Positions 34,403-47,579 are shown, counted from the stretch's first letter. The stretch: DNA of 64,000 bases from Nyssa sinensis (GCA_008638375.1 CM018046.1:39795706-39859705); one strand, 5' to 3'. The notes: generated by a model not told the origin, from the sequence alone. A program made the numbers and translations.

Positions 34403-34416
34403 TGCCCCCTCAAGAT
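34403..34416 (-). promoter_or_regulatory. Polypurine tract of the Ale-like element
   Basis: ATCTTGAGGGGGCA on the minus strand directly precedes the 3' LTR and overlaps the end of the coding region (ILRGH). Confidence 0.82.
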
Positions 34417-35479
34417 GAAACTCCGGGAGGAGAGTCCAATCTTGTCCTTGAGAGAAAGAAATCGAGCTCGCGGTAGTGGTTTGGTGAAGGCATCCGCTGG
34501 TTGATCTGTTGATGAGATATGAGCATTACGTAGAGCCCCAGTTTGAACTTGATCTCGAATGAAGTGAAAATCAATGCCAACATGCTTTATGCGAGAATGA
34601 AATACTAGATTGGAACATAATTATGTAGCTCCAACATTGTCCTAGTAGATCACGGGTGACTGAGGTAGCTGAATATGGAGTTCAGTAAGAAGAGAACACA
34701 CCCAAGTCAATTCAGCAGCAGTGTCGGTAACAGAGCTATATTCAGCTTGAGTAGAAGAGTAAGCAATCATACGTTGCTTCTTGGAACACCAAGAAATAAG
34801 ATTGAGACCAAGATAAACAATATAAGCACTGGTAGAATAGAAATCCTCTGTGTTGCTTGCTCAATCAGCATCAGAGAAGGCATGGAGTGACAGCGGTGAG
34901 TCACGATAAAGATAAATGCCATGATCGGAAGTACCACAGAGATAGCGCAGAGACGCTTCACAATAGTCCAGTGGTCAGTGGTTGGACGATGCATGTACTG
35001 AGACAATTTGTTTACCTCAAAAGCAATTTATGGCTGAGTAAGAGACAAATATTGTAGGCTGCCCACAATGGCTCTATATTCAGTTAGGGTCCGTAAGGGC
35101 GAAGCCAGAGTGTAGCGTAAGTGTTGGACTGGTTGGAAGAGGGGTGAGTACTGATTTGTTATCCATCATATTGGTACGAGCAAGAAGATCCAGGATGTAC
35201 CAACGTTGAGAAAGAAATAGCCCATGTTCATGCGAAATTACTTCCACACTAAGAAAATAAGTAAGGAGACCAAAATCTATAATGGAAAATCATTGAGCAA
35301 GAGAGCTAACAACCCAGTTGACCATATTATTATTGTCACCTGTAATTATAATGTCATCAACATAAACAAAGAGATATACATAATAGCTACCAGTGTTGAG
35401 GACAAAGATAGATGTATCGGCACGTGAGTTTCGAAATCCAGATGCAACAAGAAACTGGCTAAGCTCATTATACTAGGCA
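34403..35479 (-). pseudogene. C-terminal RT and RNase H of the Ale-like element
   Basis: This is the part of pol left of the nested insertion. YNELSQFLVASGF and YVYLFVYVDDIIITGD (about 35340-35400) give the catalytic YVDD box intact. RNase H follows with EYSSVTDTAAELTWV, HFIRDQVQTGALRNAHISS and FTKPLPRARFLSLKDKIGL. Stops at TAG near 35475 (replacing Trp) and around 34640 and elsewhere show decay. Confidence 0.87.
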
Positions 35480-38400
35480 TATCACGACCCGGAATCTGGC
35501 CTATGCGGATTAGGGGTTCATGATCGGCCACCAAGGCCTTTCCCAATGATCATAATATTTTTCTTATTTCCATTTAATTAAACGCAGCGGAATAAAATTC
35601 TTTTTCTTTTACGGAAGGGTCAATATACAATCCATCATCAGTCATTCATATATATTTCATAGTGACTACAAAGGTACATAATGTAAACACTCAAAATCTG
35701 CTGATGTCATATTCGATATACATTTCATAATTACCAAAAGTAACTACATCATGTCTAAAAAAATCCTAATACAAAAGGGTTCATAGTTATAAGCATTCAG
35801 CTATCCTGGTTGAACTTGTTATTTCCTTGCCAATATCGTTACCTAAAATATATTGGATGAAAATCCGTATGAGCTTGACAGCTCAGTGAGTAATCCATAA
35901 CATGACAAGGGTTTCAAAACTACTATGTAGTATATTCTGGAATGTTTATACTCATATGGAATTAGAAAACATCATATCGTACAACAGATCAGAAACTAGT
36001 ATCAAAGTCATTTTCGATAAATCTTAGTTCAATTACAGTCGTAAATCAATAATCGATAACATAGCATAATCATAATAACGATTCAATAACATAGTTTGAT
36101 AACGGTGATTTGTATTGTAATTCAAACATGGTTCAAAGTCGTTTTTAATATCAATAGTCTTAGTTAAATCAACATCATAGTTTAATATTGTAACTCGATC
36201 ATAGTTACGGTTCAAAGTCATTTTCAATAACAATAGTCATAATTCAAAATCAACATCATAGTTCGATCATAGTTCATATTCCATATTCATAAAGGCTTAA
36301 ATCATTAAAATTTCTCTTTTATGGCTAGCAAATTAGAACCTCGCTGACTGAGATCGATATTCGATAATACCACCAATATATCCCATGGTTGGGTTCGATA
36401 AAGTCACAATCTATTCAATAATGACCAATCATAGAAGATTCTATGGCCAGCAAACTAGAACCTCGCTGACTGAAATCGATATTCGATAATACCACCAATA
36501 TACCCCGTGGTTAGGGTTCGATAAGGTCACAACTTATTCACTAATGGCCAATCATAGAAGGGAGTATAATTCAAAACATCAAAATCATATCCAAAATCAA
36601 TAACATTAATAAGAATCTCAATTATTCAAATAAGAGTTTCACATTTAGCCTTTAGTCAAAACAGTTTAGAGATTGGTAAGAAAAATTGTATAGTGTCATG
36701 CATATCATACAAAACATATTTCTAATTTAAGGGAAGAAATATAGGTGTCAACGAATCGTTTAAAATAAGTACTAAGCACAATGTATCTATTATCAAAGGC
36801 TATAAAGCAATATACATCAATAAGTCATTAAAAACAATAGTAAATGAAGCATGTCTATTATCAAGGTCATAAAAGAGTTCAATGTTTATATGTATAACAA
36901 AAACCCACCTTAAGTATGACATGGAAATACTCACAAGAAATCATATATCAAAGTTGTAAAAGAGTCGATATTTATATCTATAATGAAAATCTACCTCAAC
37001 ATGGTATAAAAAACTCACCTGAAGTCCCAAAAGATTAATTCAAAAATTCTTCCTTAACAAGGGTCCTTATAATCACAATTCAAGATCTTGTTACTTTCTT
37101 GTTCAAAGCATCACACAATTCAACTGTTAACTTAGAGTTCTTTCTATTCCAATAACCCTCTTCTCATAGCTTCATTAAGTGCTAAGGACATATCGATCAT
37201 TTTTCAATTTGCTATCGGGTCTTTTTTTTTCAAAGGATGTCACCGTTAGATTCAAAATGTCGAAGATAATTGGTTTAAACTTTTTTAGATCTAAATTTGC
37301 GTATCTATAGTTCATTTTAAGCCTAAGACATTTTTCTGATTTTATATTTTTACGTGTCATATTTTTTGGTACTTCGTTTGCTAAAATGGACTCTATTGTT
37401 GAGTCCGGATTGTCCAACATAGTCAAGATAGACTACCTTTTATATTCAATTGGCCCCGAGTATCATTAGGGGTAAAATGGTAATTTTTACCTTTTTGTGT
37501 CTTAATTTTTTACGTAAAATGGATCCTTTCATTCGGTCCGGAATGCTCGAAATGGTCAAAATATACTATTCATTTATTTTTATCAAACTTCGTTTGGTCT
37601 ATTTTTAGCCTAAAGGTATTTTAGTAATTTTTCTTATTTAAATATTATTAAATTAATTACTGTTGGGTCTCAATGAAATTTTTCATAACTATTGGGGTCA
37701 AACTGCAATTTCCTAAAGTTTTGGTTTATTCCTTTTTAATTAAAACACTGAACTAGTGGGTTTTAAATCAAAACCCTAGACCAGCCTAATTCAGCTTGGA
37801 ACGACCGGTTCAGCCACCCCAGTGAACCGGAATAGCATATTCCTATTATTCCCCATATTCCAATTTTAGGTTATCCTAATTCTAATTTCCAATTTCTTAT
37901 AGCCACAACCAAACAGCCCCAATTGGATTTAAATTTAAAACATAACGCCTAAAACGGCGTAGTTTCACTCAAAAGGTTTTAAACCATTTCGCAGTTGGGT
38001 TGGGGCCCAACCCAAAACCCGATCAATGACCCGACCCTGCACTGTTCATCGTCCCTAATGCGAGGGTCACTATAGCCCTAGTTTTTCAGGTTAATTCGTG
38101 ACATTTTAGAGGCTGATTTCAATCCTTGTTGCTTCCAAAATGTTTCTAGAATCTTACACTTCAATTAAACGTTCATTTCGTGGCTTAAATCTAAGGATGG
38201 AGTTCAGTTCAACTCCATTATCATGGTACATGCAACTCCTTCGTTTAGGTCCAATTTTGGGCCATTTTTATGAAGGTTTGTTTGGTTGTGCTCATTGGAC
38301 AATGGAGTTTCAAACCCCATCCATAAAATCAAGTTTAAGGCCTCATGCACAGAAGGTTATTTTTGGACCCATTCCTGCAACTCGACGGTTCTCTCTGGTC

Positions 38401-39414
38401 TTAGGGCCATTTCACATAATTTTTACTGTTTTGTGAACCATTTAGCATCTATTTTAAGTTCCAAGCATAAAAAAACCAATTAGGTTTCCATCAACACTTG
38501 ACCCAGCTTTACAAGGTTCATTAATGATGGTCTAGGGTCTGTTCCCTTTTTTCTAGGTCCATTGGGGTTTATTTCTTCATATATTTTACACATGATCACC
38601 ATGCAACTCATATAACCCATTATATAATTCAAACTAGTCATTTTTACAAACTGAGTTCGAGAGAGAGAAACTTGAAATTTGAGGTTACCTCCTTAATGGC
38701 AGCCTCCCTTTCTGTCTTTGATCCTCAAGCTCTCAAAGTCACTTTCCTGCTTCTGCTTCTTTCCTTGCATGCAACATGCAGTGAGGGCTTCACCTCCTTC
38801 TTCTCTTTTCACTTTCTCTCTCTACCTCACTCTGTCTCTAGTCGCCCACATCCACTCTGATTTCTGATTTTCTTCTCACATCACACACGCAACACATATA
38901 TAGATATCATTATAGTTTTATGTTAAAAAGATAAATATGCTGCATGAATGACCATTGGCCAATTTAGGAGGTGGAAGGAAATTTTTATATGCATATATAC
39001 ATATATGTTGTAATATATTTCACAAAGAGTGAGCAGCCCAAGTGGTTTAATTTTTTGGGCTTAAGTGCTTACTTATTTTTTGGGTCAAGGGTTCAAAACT
39101 CATTGGCCTCAATTTGGGCTTATTTTTCCCACTTTTCCCCCTTATGCCTTCTTTGGCACTTAATTTATTTATTTTAACTTTTTGCATTATTTTTCCTTTT
39201 GTGAATTTGAGTTTAATATTCACTCCATGTATCAATTTTATAAATCGTAGCCGTAGATTATTTTTCCCGGAGTCAACCTCGTTAATTTAAAGCTCTCGAA
39301 ACTATTTTCAAAATGGTTATTTATTTCCTGATTAAATTTCTTAATTATTCTTTTTAGGGTCACTAATTAATATTTAACGACTTAACTACTATTTAATTGG
39401 GGCAGGGTGTTACA
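35480..39414 (-). repeat. 3' LTR of the coreless element
   Basis: Matches 40059-44042 end to end at high identity, including AATCGATAACATAGC-type repeats near 36040 and a pair of CAGCAAA(C/T)TAGAAC.TCGCTGACT repeats near 36325 and 36445. Short open frames inside (for example 38140-38436) recur in the other LTR but show no family I know, and I treat them as chance. Confidence 0.88.
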
Positions 39415-40058
39415 TCCTCCCCTCTTTAAAAAGTGTTTTGTTCTCAAAACTCAACTATTCATATTACTTAATAGTGTTTACTCATATCACTTCTTGCTTC
39501 CAAATCATTAACATGCGATTTCTAATTCCTAGTGTCTCATACCAGATTCACGTCTCCCAACGATCTAAGGATTTCTTCGATATGGTTGGATAAGGTAGCA
39601 CTACGTGTTTCTCAGTTCCTTTAGTCACATGATGTTCATTATCCGGTAACAGAGGTCCTGATAGCACACTAGTAACTGCCATAATCCTCCATTTCTTTCT
39701 ATCCCTCTACGATCACAGTTATCCACTTTCATAGTCTACGTTTAAAAATTTGAGCATATCTTGTATTACTACATGCCCTCATCAAGTCATCAATTGTCAG
39801 AAAATAGCTCCATAAATTGAGCCATCAAAAGTCTCCATTTGATATTCTAGTTTTCTCTCGATATCAACTTCTACTTCCTAACTCAGTCACATTTCTACAC
39901 CCCTTAATGACTATGTAACTTGGGGTTCTATCTTAGATTCTCTGACTACTCATATTCCTCAAGTTCTATCCTTCTTGTATACTCATGTCTTCCAATATCC
40001 TCAAAACTTCACCCATTCCACAGTCCGATGATCCTTAACCTTTGCTTTGATACCAGTC
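39415..40058 (-). other. Non-coding core of the coreless element
   Basis: 644 bp with no open frame above a few tens of codons and no retroelement motif. At the left edge the minus strand has GTTGAGTTTTGAGAACAAAA then a purine run (AAAGAGGGGAGGA, 39415-39427) against the LTR. At the right edge TGGTATCAAAGC (plus 40044-40055) is a near-canonical tRNA-Met primer site a few bases from the 5' LTR. Confidence 0.8.
40044..40055 (-). promoter_or_regulatory. Primer binding site of the coreless element
   Basis: TGGTATCAAAGC on the minus strand, one mismatch from the canonical tRNA-Met site TGGTATCAGAGC, about 4 bases inside the 5' LTR. Confidence 0.8.
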
Positions 40059-43000
40059 CATCACGACCCGAAATCTAGCCTATGCGGATTAGGGGTTCGT
40101 GATAGGCCACCGAGGCCTTTTTCAATGATCACAATATTTTTCTCATTTCCATTTAATTAAACGCAGCGGAATAAAAAAAATTTTCTATTGTGGAAACAGT
40201 TAATATACAATCCATCATCAGTCATTCATATATATTCCATAATGACTACAAAGGTACATAATGTAAACTCTCAAAATCTGCAGATGTCATATTTGATATA
40301 CATTCCATAATTACCAAAAGTAACTGCATCATGTCTAACAAAATCCTAATACAAAAGGGTTCATAGTTATAAGATTTCGGCTATCCTGGCTGAACTTGTT
40401 ATTTCCTTGCCTAATATCGTTACTTGAAATATATTGGATGAAAATTCGTATGAGCTCGACAGCTCAGTGAGTAATCCATAACACTGCCAAGGGTTTCAAA
40501 ACTACTGTGTAGTACATTCTGAAATGTCTATACTCATATGGAATTAGAATATATCATATTAAAGTACAATAGATCAGAAACTAGCTATCAAAGTCATTTT
40601 CGATAAATCTCAGTTCAATCATAGTCGTAAATCAATAATCGATAACATAGCACAATCATAATAACAATTCAATAACATAGTTTGATAACGGTGATTTGTA
40701 TTATAATTCAAACATGGTTCAAAGTCGTTTTCAATATCAATAGTTTTAATTAAATCAACATCATAGTTCAATATTGTAACTCGATCATAGTTACGGTTCA
40801 AAGTCAGTTTTCAATAACAATAGTCATAGTTCAAAATCAACCTCATAGTTCAATCATAGTTCATATTCCATATTCATAAAGGCTCAAATCATTAAAATTC
40901 AACTTCTATGCCCAGAAAATTAGAACATCGCTGACTGAGATTCGATATTCAATAATACCACCAATATATCCCATGGTTGGGTTCGATAAAGTCACAATCT
41001 ATTCAATAATGACCAATCATAGAAGATTCTATGGTCAGCAAATTAGAACATCGCTGACTAAGATCGATATTCGATAATACCACCAATATACCCCGTGGTT
41101 AGGGTTCGATAAGGTCACAGCTTATTCAATAATGACCAATCATAGAAGGGTGTATCATTCAAAAGGCCAAAATCATATCCAAAATCAATAACATCAATAA
41201 AAATCTCAATTATTCAATTAAGGGTTCCATATTTAGCCTTTAGTCAAAACAGTTCAAAGATTGGTAAGAAAAATTGTATAGTGTCATGAGTATCATACAA
41301 AACATTTTCCTAATTTAAGGGAAGAAATATAGGTATCAACGGATCGTTTAAAATAAGCACTAAGCATAATGTATCTACTATTAAAGGCTATAAAGCAATA
41401 TACATCGATAAGTCATTAAAAATAATAGCAAATGAAGCATGTCTATTATCAAGGTCATAAAAGAGTTTAATGTTTATACGTATAACAAAAACCCACCTCA
41501 AGTATGACATGGAAATACTCACAAGGCATCAGATATAAAAGTCATAAAAGAGTCGATATTTATATCTATAATGAAAATTCACCTCAACATAGTATGAAAA
41601 ACTCACCTAAAGTCCTAAAAGATTAATTCAAAAATTCTTCCTTAACGAGGGTCCCTATAATCACAATTCAAGATCTTGTTACTTTCCTGTTCAAAGCATC
41701 ACACAATTCAACTGTTAATTTAGAGCTCTTTCTATTCCAATTACCCTCTCCTTATAGCTTCATTAAGTCTTAAGGACATATCGATCATTTTTAATTTGCT
41801 ATCAGGTCTTATTTTTTCCAAAGGATGTCACCGTTAGGTTCAAAGTGTCGAAGATAATTGGTTTTAGACTTTTCTAGATCTAAATTTGAGTATCTATAGT
41901 TTATTTTAAGCCTAGGAAATTTTTGTGATTTTATATTTTTACGTGTCATATTTTTTGGTACTTCGTTTGCTAAAATGGACTCTGTCGTTGAGTCCGGATT
42001 GTCTAAAATAGTCAAAATAGACTACCTTTTATATTCAATTGACCTCGAGTATTATTAGGGGTAAAATGATCATTTTTACTTTCACGTGTCTTAATTTTTT
42101 AGAGTCTCGTCTTATAAAATAAACCCTTTCATTGGGTCCAAAATGCTCAAAATAGTCAAAATACACTATTCATTTATTTTAATCAGACTTCGTTTGGTCT
42201 ATTTTTAGCGTAGGGGCATTTTAGTAATTTTTTCTATTTAAATATTATTAAATAAATATTAAATTAATTATTGTTGGGTCTCAATGAAATTTTTCATAAC
42301 TGTTGGGGTCAAACTAGCAATTTCCTAAAGTTTTAGTTTATTCCTTTTTAATTAAAACACTAAATCAGTGGGCTTTTAAATCAAAACCCTAGACCGGCCT
42401 AATTCAGCTTGGACCGACCGGTTCAGCCACCCCAGTGAACCGGAATAGCATACTCCTATTATTCCCCTTATTCTAGTTTTAGGTTATCCCAATTCTAATT
42501 TCTAATTTCTTATAGCCGCAACCAAATAGCCCCAATGGGATTTAAATTTAAAACATACTGCCTGAAACGGTGTAGTTTCACTCAAAAGGTTTTAAACCAT
42601 TTCGCATTGGGTCGGGGCCCGACCCGAAACCCGATCCATGACCCGACCCTATACTATTCATCGTCCCCAATGCGAAGGTCACTGTAGCCCTAGTTTTTCA
42701 GGTTAATTCGTGACATTTTAGAGGCTGATTTCAATCCTTGTTGCTTCCAAAATGTTTCTAGAATCTTACACTTCAATTAAACGTTCATTTTGTGGCTTGA
42801 ATCTAAGGATGGAGTTCAATTTAACTCCATTATCGTGGTACATGCAACTCCTTCATTTAGGTCCAATTTTGGGCCATTTTTGTGAAGGTTTGTTTGGTTG
42901 TGCTAATTGGACAATGGAGTTTCAAACCCCATCCATAAAATCAAGTTTAAGGCCTCATGCACAGAAGGTTGTTTTTGGACCCATTCCTGCAACTTGACGG

Positions 43001-44042
43001 TTCTCTCTGGTCTTAGGGTCATTTCACATAATTTTTGCTGTTTCGTGAACCATTTAGCATCTATTTTAAGTTCCAAGCATAAAAAACCAATTAGGTTTCC
43101 ATCGACACTTGACCCAGCTTTACAATGTTCATTAATGGTGGTCTAAGGTCTGTTCCCTTTTTCTAGGTCCGTTGGGGTCTATTTCTTCATGTATTTTACA
43201 CATAATCACCATTCAAACTCATATAACCCATTATACAGTTCAAACTAGTCATTTTTACAAACTGAGTTCTAGAGAGAGAAACTTAAAGTTTGAGGTTACC
43301 TCCTCAATGGCAACCTCCCTTTCTGTCTTTGATCCTCAAGCTCTCTAAGTCACTTTCCTACTTCTGCTTCTTTCCTTGCATGCAACATGCAGTGAGGGCT
43401 TCACCTCCTTCTTCTCTCTTCTCTTTTCACTTTCCCTCTCTACCTCACTCTCTCTTTAGCTGCCCACATCCACTCTGATTTCTGATTTCTGATTTTCTTC
43501 TCACATCACACACGCAACAGCATATATAGATATCATTATAGTTTTATTTTAAAAAGATAAATATGTTGCATGAATGGCCATTGGCCAATTTGGGAGGTAG
43601 AGGAAAATTTTTATATGCATATATACATATATGTTGTAATATATTTCACAAAGAATAGGCAGCCCAAGTGGCGTAATTTTTTGGGCTTAAGTGCTTGCTT
43701 ATTTTTTGGGTCAAGGGTTCAAAACCCATTGGCCTCAATTTGGGCATATTTTTCTCACTTTCCCCCCTTTTGCCTTGTTTGGCACTTAATTTATTTATTT
43801 TAACTTTTTGCATTATTTTTTATTTTGTGAATTTGAATTTAATATTCACTCCTTCATGTATCGATTTTATAAATCGTAGCCGTAGATTATTTTCCCTAGA
43901 GTCAACCTTGTTAATTTAAGGTCTCGAAACTATTTTCAAAATGGTCGTTTATTTCCTGATTAAATTTCTTAATTATTCTTTTTAGGGTCACTAATTAATA
44001 TTTAGCGACTTAACTACTATTTAATCTGGTCAGGGTGTTACA
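40059..44042 (-). repeat. 5' LTR of the coreless element
   Basis: Right LTR. The left edge (ATCACGACCCGAAATCT) and the right edge (CAGGGTGTTACA) align with those of 35480-39414. The copies differ by scattered transitions and a few short indels. Confidence 0.88.
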
Positions 44043-44760
44043 AGGTACGGGGAGCTTGCTTAAGACCATAGATGGCTTTGTGATGTTTACACACGTGAGT
44101 AGGATAGTTAGCATCAATAAACCCTTGCGGTTGAGCCATATAAACATCTTCTGGGAGATGTCCTTGTAAAAAGGCATTATTGACGTCAAGTTGTTGGAGA
44201 GACTAGCCATGACTGATAGCAATGTTGAGGACAAGCCGAACTATGGTGGGCTTAATGACTGGACTGAATGTATCATTGTAGTCGACACCAGGTCGTTGGT
44301 GAAATCCTTTAGCAACCAATCGAGCCTTGCACCTGTCAATAGAACCATCAGAGTGGCGTTTAGCTTGAAAAATCCATTTGCATCCAACAATATTCTGGGG
44401 GGAGACAGGTGGGACTAACTCAGATGTCCCATTTCGAACAAAAGCATTATATTCTTCAGACATGGCTTGACGCCATTTGGGATCTTTGAGGGCTTAGGGT
44501 CACAGTTGTGGGTTCAAACTCAACGGGTTTAGAAAGTTGGGCAATGAGATTGAGTTTTTGGATAGGTTTGTGAATAGAATTTTTGGCTCGAGTAGTCATA
44601 GGACGAGTGTTGTGAGTTTCTGTGATGGGTATAGATGGTTGGAGGTCTGGTTCGTTAGGGTTTATGGTGGTAGCAGGTGATTGAGGGAAAGTAGGTGGTA
44701 AGGTAAGGGAAGATGGGTTTGGAGTGTTCGAGGGTACATGTGGAGTAGGTGGTGTCAGAA
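44043..44760 (-). pseudogene. N-terminal RT and linker of the Ale-like element
   Basis: [40 protein letters not shown] and [16 protein letters not shown] lead to [10 protein letters not shown] at 44050, where the nested element begins. A stop near 44205 (after NIAISHG) and others break the frame. The Ser/Thr/Pro-rich linker with MTTRAKNSIHKPIQKLNL precedes it. Confidence 0.86.
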
Positions 44761-45857
44761 CATCGCTTGAGGGCATAGAAGGAGACCGTTCATTAGATGG
44801 TGTGGAGAGTGACCGAGGCTGAGTGTTGGATGATGAAAGATGTATAATTGGCAGGGATCCAGGTGGAAACGATTTGTGGTTGAGGACGAGGTAAGTGGTT
44901 GTGAAGAGAAGAGAAAGGAAAAATTGACTCAACAAACTTGACATGATAGGAGATAAACATTTTGGAGTTAGAAGGATCATAACAAAAGTAGGCACTCTAA
45001 GTAAGAGAATAGCCAATAAAGACACAGGGAATGGAGCGAGATTCGAGTTTGTGAGAAGAATAAGGCCGAAGCCAAGGGTAGCATAGGCAACCAAAGACCC
45101 TAAGTTTAGAGTAGTTTGGAAGAGTACCAAAAATCTTTTCAAAAGGTGAAGAGAGATTTAGTGTTGGAGTGGGCATACGATTTATGAGGTAGACAGTAGT
45201 GGTGAAGGCATGAGACCAAAAAATTAAAAGAAGGGAAACATGATAAAGAAATGTGAGACCAGTTTCTACCATGTGACGATGACGTCTTTCAGAAAAACCA
45301 TTATGTTCTGGTGTGTGAGGTAGAGTTATAAGGTGACAAATACCATGAGTGGCTAAGTAAGAAGCAAAACCAATATATTCGCCACCATTGTAAGAATAAA
45401 GGGTTATGATTTTTTGGTTAAAGTAGTTTTCAACAATAGTTTTGAATCTTATAAAGACATCATGAACATCCGATTTGTGCTTAAGTGGATAAATCCATAT
45501 ATATTTTGTATAGTGGTCAACAAAGATAACATAGTATTTAAAGCCATCATGGGAGAGGACTGGGGAAGTCCATACATCAGAAAAGAGAATTTTGAGAGGT
45601 TTGGTTGAGACAATAGAAGTAATAGAAAATGGTAATTTGTGACTTTTATTGCAGTGATATGCATTACATGAAAAATTAGGCGAAAAGGAAGACGACAAAT
45701 CTAATTTATAATGAGACGCAACATGTTCTAGAATAGAAAAAATGGGATGACCTAATCTATGATACCATTCGGACGAAGTGGTCTTGACACTAGAGAAAGT
45801 AAGTAAAGGTGATTTCACAGATGAGGAAGCCGGCCACTCATACACTCCATCCTTCAT
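44761..45857 (-). pseudogene. Integrase of the Ale-like element
   Basis: The zinc-binding part is present in WYHRLGHPIFSILEHV and CNAYHCNKSHKLPF. The core reads ILFSDVWTSPV (Asp), TLYSYNGGEYIGF and PEHNGFSERRHRH (Glu). The second catalytic Asp, expected in YSDNGGEY, is Tyr here, so the enzyme would be inactive even if expressed. The frame runs about 286 codons before shifting near 45000. Confidence 0.88.
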
Positions 45858-46180
45858 TGGGCTGGTAATAGGATTGCCCCTGTGCGAAGTTCCTTCATAA
45901 GAAAAGAAGCTAGTAAGAATTCAATGGATACATTATTAGTGGTGCAAAAGTGAGAAATAGATATTAAATTCTTTTTCATGCTAGGAACACAGAGAACATT
46001 AGATAAGGTAAAGGAAGTGGTAGGGGAAGTGAAGGAAGTGGAACCGGTATGTGTAATAGGTAAGCCCGTGCCATCGCCAATCATAACATCGTTTTTGCCT
46101 GTGTATGGTGCATGAAGAGATAAGTTGCTCAAGTCGACGGTGGCATGATGAGAAGCACCACTGTCAATGAGCCATGATGG
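45858..46180 (-). pseudogene. Protease of the Ale-like element
   Basis: SWLIDSGASHHATVDLSNL carries the aspartic protease box with Asp-Ser-Gly intact. FTLSNVLCVPSMKKNLISIS is the conserved C-terminal segment. A frame change joins it poorly to gag on the right. Confidence 0.85.
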
Positions 46181-47242
46181 AGTGGCGGATTATGAGGTGG
46201 CCACAAAATGAGCTCGAGGTTGCCACACTACAGTAGAACGAGTAGTTAAAGGTCGAGGTGAGGATGATGAGTCATTCGGTACAAGGCGAAATGAATGGCA
46301 CCATTGGCAGTATAAGCCCTGAATACCACAAATCTGAAAGTAGCCAAGATAAGGTCGTGGTGGTGGTCGATCACCCCGAGGCTGATTCGGGCCGGGAGAA
46401 GGGCGTCAGTTGTTGGTGGAAGATGGATGCCATCCAGTGTTGGTCGAGCCAAAAGGGGGCGACTGGGGTGTTAGTCGAATATGGACACCGCCTAGAGGTA
46501 CGTGAGCCTGTAGTGGTGCATTAAGTGGGATTGGTAGAGGGTGGTAGATGAGACTGATCAGGCTTCTTCTCTTGCAAATGGGCTTCAAAAGTGAGTAGTT
46601 TTTCATGAAGTTCATCAAATGTGAGGGTTGTGTCACGAGCGTGAACGGCATTGACAGGGTCTTTGTAATCAATACCAAGACCATCGAGAATTTTTTCTAT
46701 GAGATCATCGTCATCCATAGGGATGCCAAGAAGAGCAAGTTCATCGGCTCGGGCTTTAACAGATTGTAGAAAATCAGTAACACTCTAAAAACCTTTGGTA
46801 GGATTTTTGAGGTGACCTTTAACTTGTTTGATCTGACCTCGAGATGGCTAAGCATATGTATTAACAAGAATCGTCCAAGCTTGACGAGAGGTGGTTGCAC
46901 GAGCAATAAAAGGAATGAGAGTAGGAGAAAGTGAACCAATGATAGCATTGAGTATAAGTTGATCTTGACGAATCTAAAAAGTATAAGTCGGGTTCAATTA
47001 AGTTGTTTGATTTGCAGCGATAGTTTCTGGTGGGCAAGGTTTGGTACCGTCAATGTAGCCAAGGAGATCATAGCCAACGAAAAGGGTTTAAATTAGAGTT
47101 TCCATGAGGTATAATTGGTGGAGGATAGTTTAAAAGGGACTTGGGCAGAAACGTTGATGGCAATGAGTGCTTGGTTTGCATTGTTTGCATTGGGGGTTGT
47201 GGGAGTAGTAATAGCAATGGTGGAAGAGCTTTGAGTGGTCAT
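46181..47242 (-). pseudogene. Gag of the Ale-like element
   Basis: Begins MTTQSSSTIAITTPTTPNAN at 47242 and continues AQVPFKLSSTNYTSWKL before a stop. The core includes LIEKILDGLGIDYKDPVNAV and TLTFDELHEKLLTFE (about 46570-46700). A Cys-rich end near 46290 (CQWCHSF) is a decayed zinc knuckle. Frameshifts at about 46520, 46700 and 46950 break it. Confidence 0.82.
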
Positions 47243-47334
47243 GGTGAGACTTAGGTGTATAGAACAGAGTTATCTGCAGAGAAGGAGATAACATGGAGCC
47301 GATGCCTGGGCTTTGTTATTCAAGAAAAAAAAAT

Positions 47335-47347
47335 GCTCTTGATACCA
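47335..47347 (-). promoter_or_regulatory. Primer binding site of the Ale-like element
   Basis: TGGTATCAAGAGC on the minus strand, the tRNA-Met site with a one-base insertion, directly abutting the 5' LTR. Confidence 0.82.
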
Positions 47348-47579
47348 TAATACACTTGAAGATATAAGAGAATATGGCATATCTTTCTATTGATCAATAT
47401 TGGTATAAATATACATTGTACATGACACTTAATTATCTATAATTAAGGTAGACCAAAACAATCTCCTCAAATAAGGGAATAGCTAAAAAATCTCCTATAA
47501 TAAAGGTACAGAAAATCAAATCAAATCACAAAAGAAATATCTACAATTAAATCAAATATTTTAAAGATTATCTATAACA
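47348..47579 (-). repeat. 5' LTR of the Ale-like element
   Basis: 232 bp, partner of 34149-34402, followed by the target duplication CCTTG. Confidence 0.88.

Larger units (their letters stand above)
35480..44042 (-). mobile_element. Coreless long-LTR gypsy element (LARD-like), nested in copia RT
   Basis: Two LTRs of about 3935 and 3984 bp (35480-39414 and 40059-44042) flank only 644 bp of non-coding DNA. That core keeps a tRNA-Met-type primer site beside the 5' LTR and a polypurine tract beside the 3' LTR. LTR ends read TGTAACACCCTG...GGGTCGTGATA on the minus strand. The target duplication is AGGCA at 35475-35479 and AGGTA at 44043-44047, with one mismatch. With no gag or pol it must have moved with another element's proteins. 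It fits the LARD class (large retrotransposon derivatives), although its core is much shorter than in classic LARDs. Confidence 0.85.
34149..47579 (-). mobile_element. Ty1/copia LTR retrotransposon, Ale-like, split by a nested gypsy element
   Basis: Short LTRs (34149-34402 and 47348-47579, about 240 bp) are flanked by target duplication CCTTG (34144-34148 and 47580-47584). Gag, protease, integrase, RT and RNase H run right to left. A long-LTR gypsy element (35480-44042) is inserted inside RT. Removing it joins GLKQAPR to a WYNELSQFL-like continuation. The C-terminal HFIRDQV, RARFLSLKDKIGL and ILRGH phrases and the gag text fit the Ale group as I know it. Confidence 0.9.

Noticed and set aside
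38140..38436. Plus-strand frame of 98 codons, with a partner at 42752-42997
   Set aside because: The match is explained by LTR duplication, the frames end differently, and no family is recognised.
38672..38860. Plus-strand frame resembling a signal peptide (MAASLSVFDPQAL...), with a partner at 43290
   Set aside because: It lies in both LTRs of the coreless element; the copy at 43290 has a stop at the matching place, and the protein continues into low-complexity Ser/Phe text.
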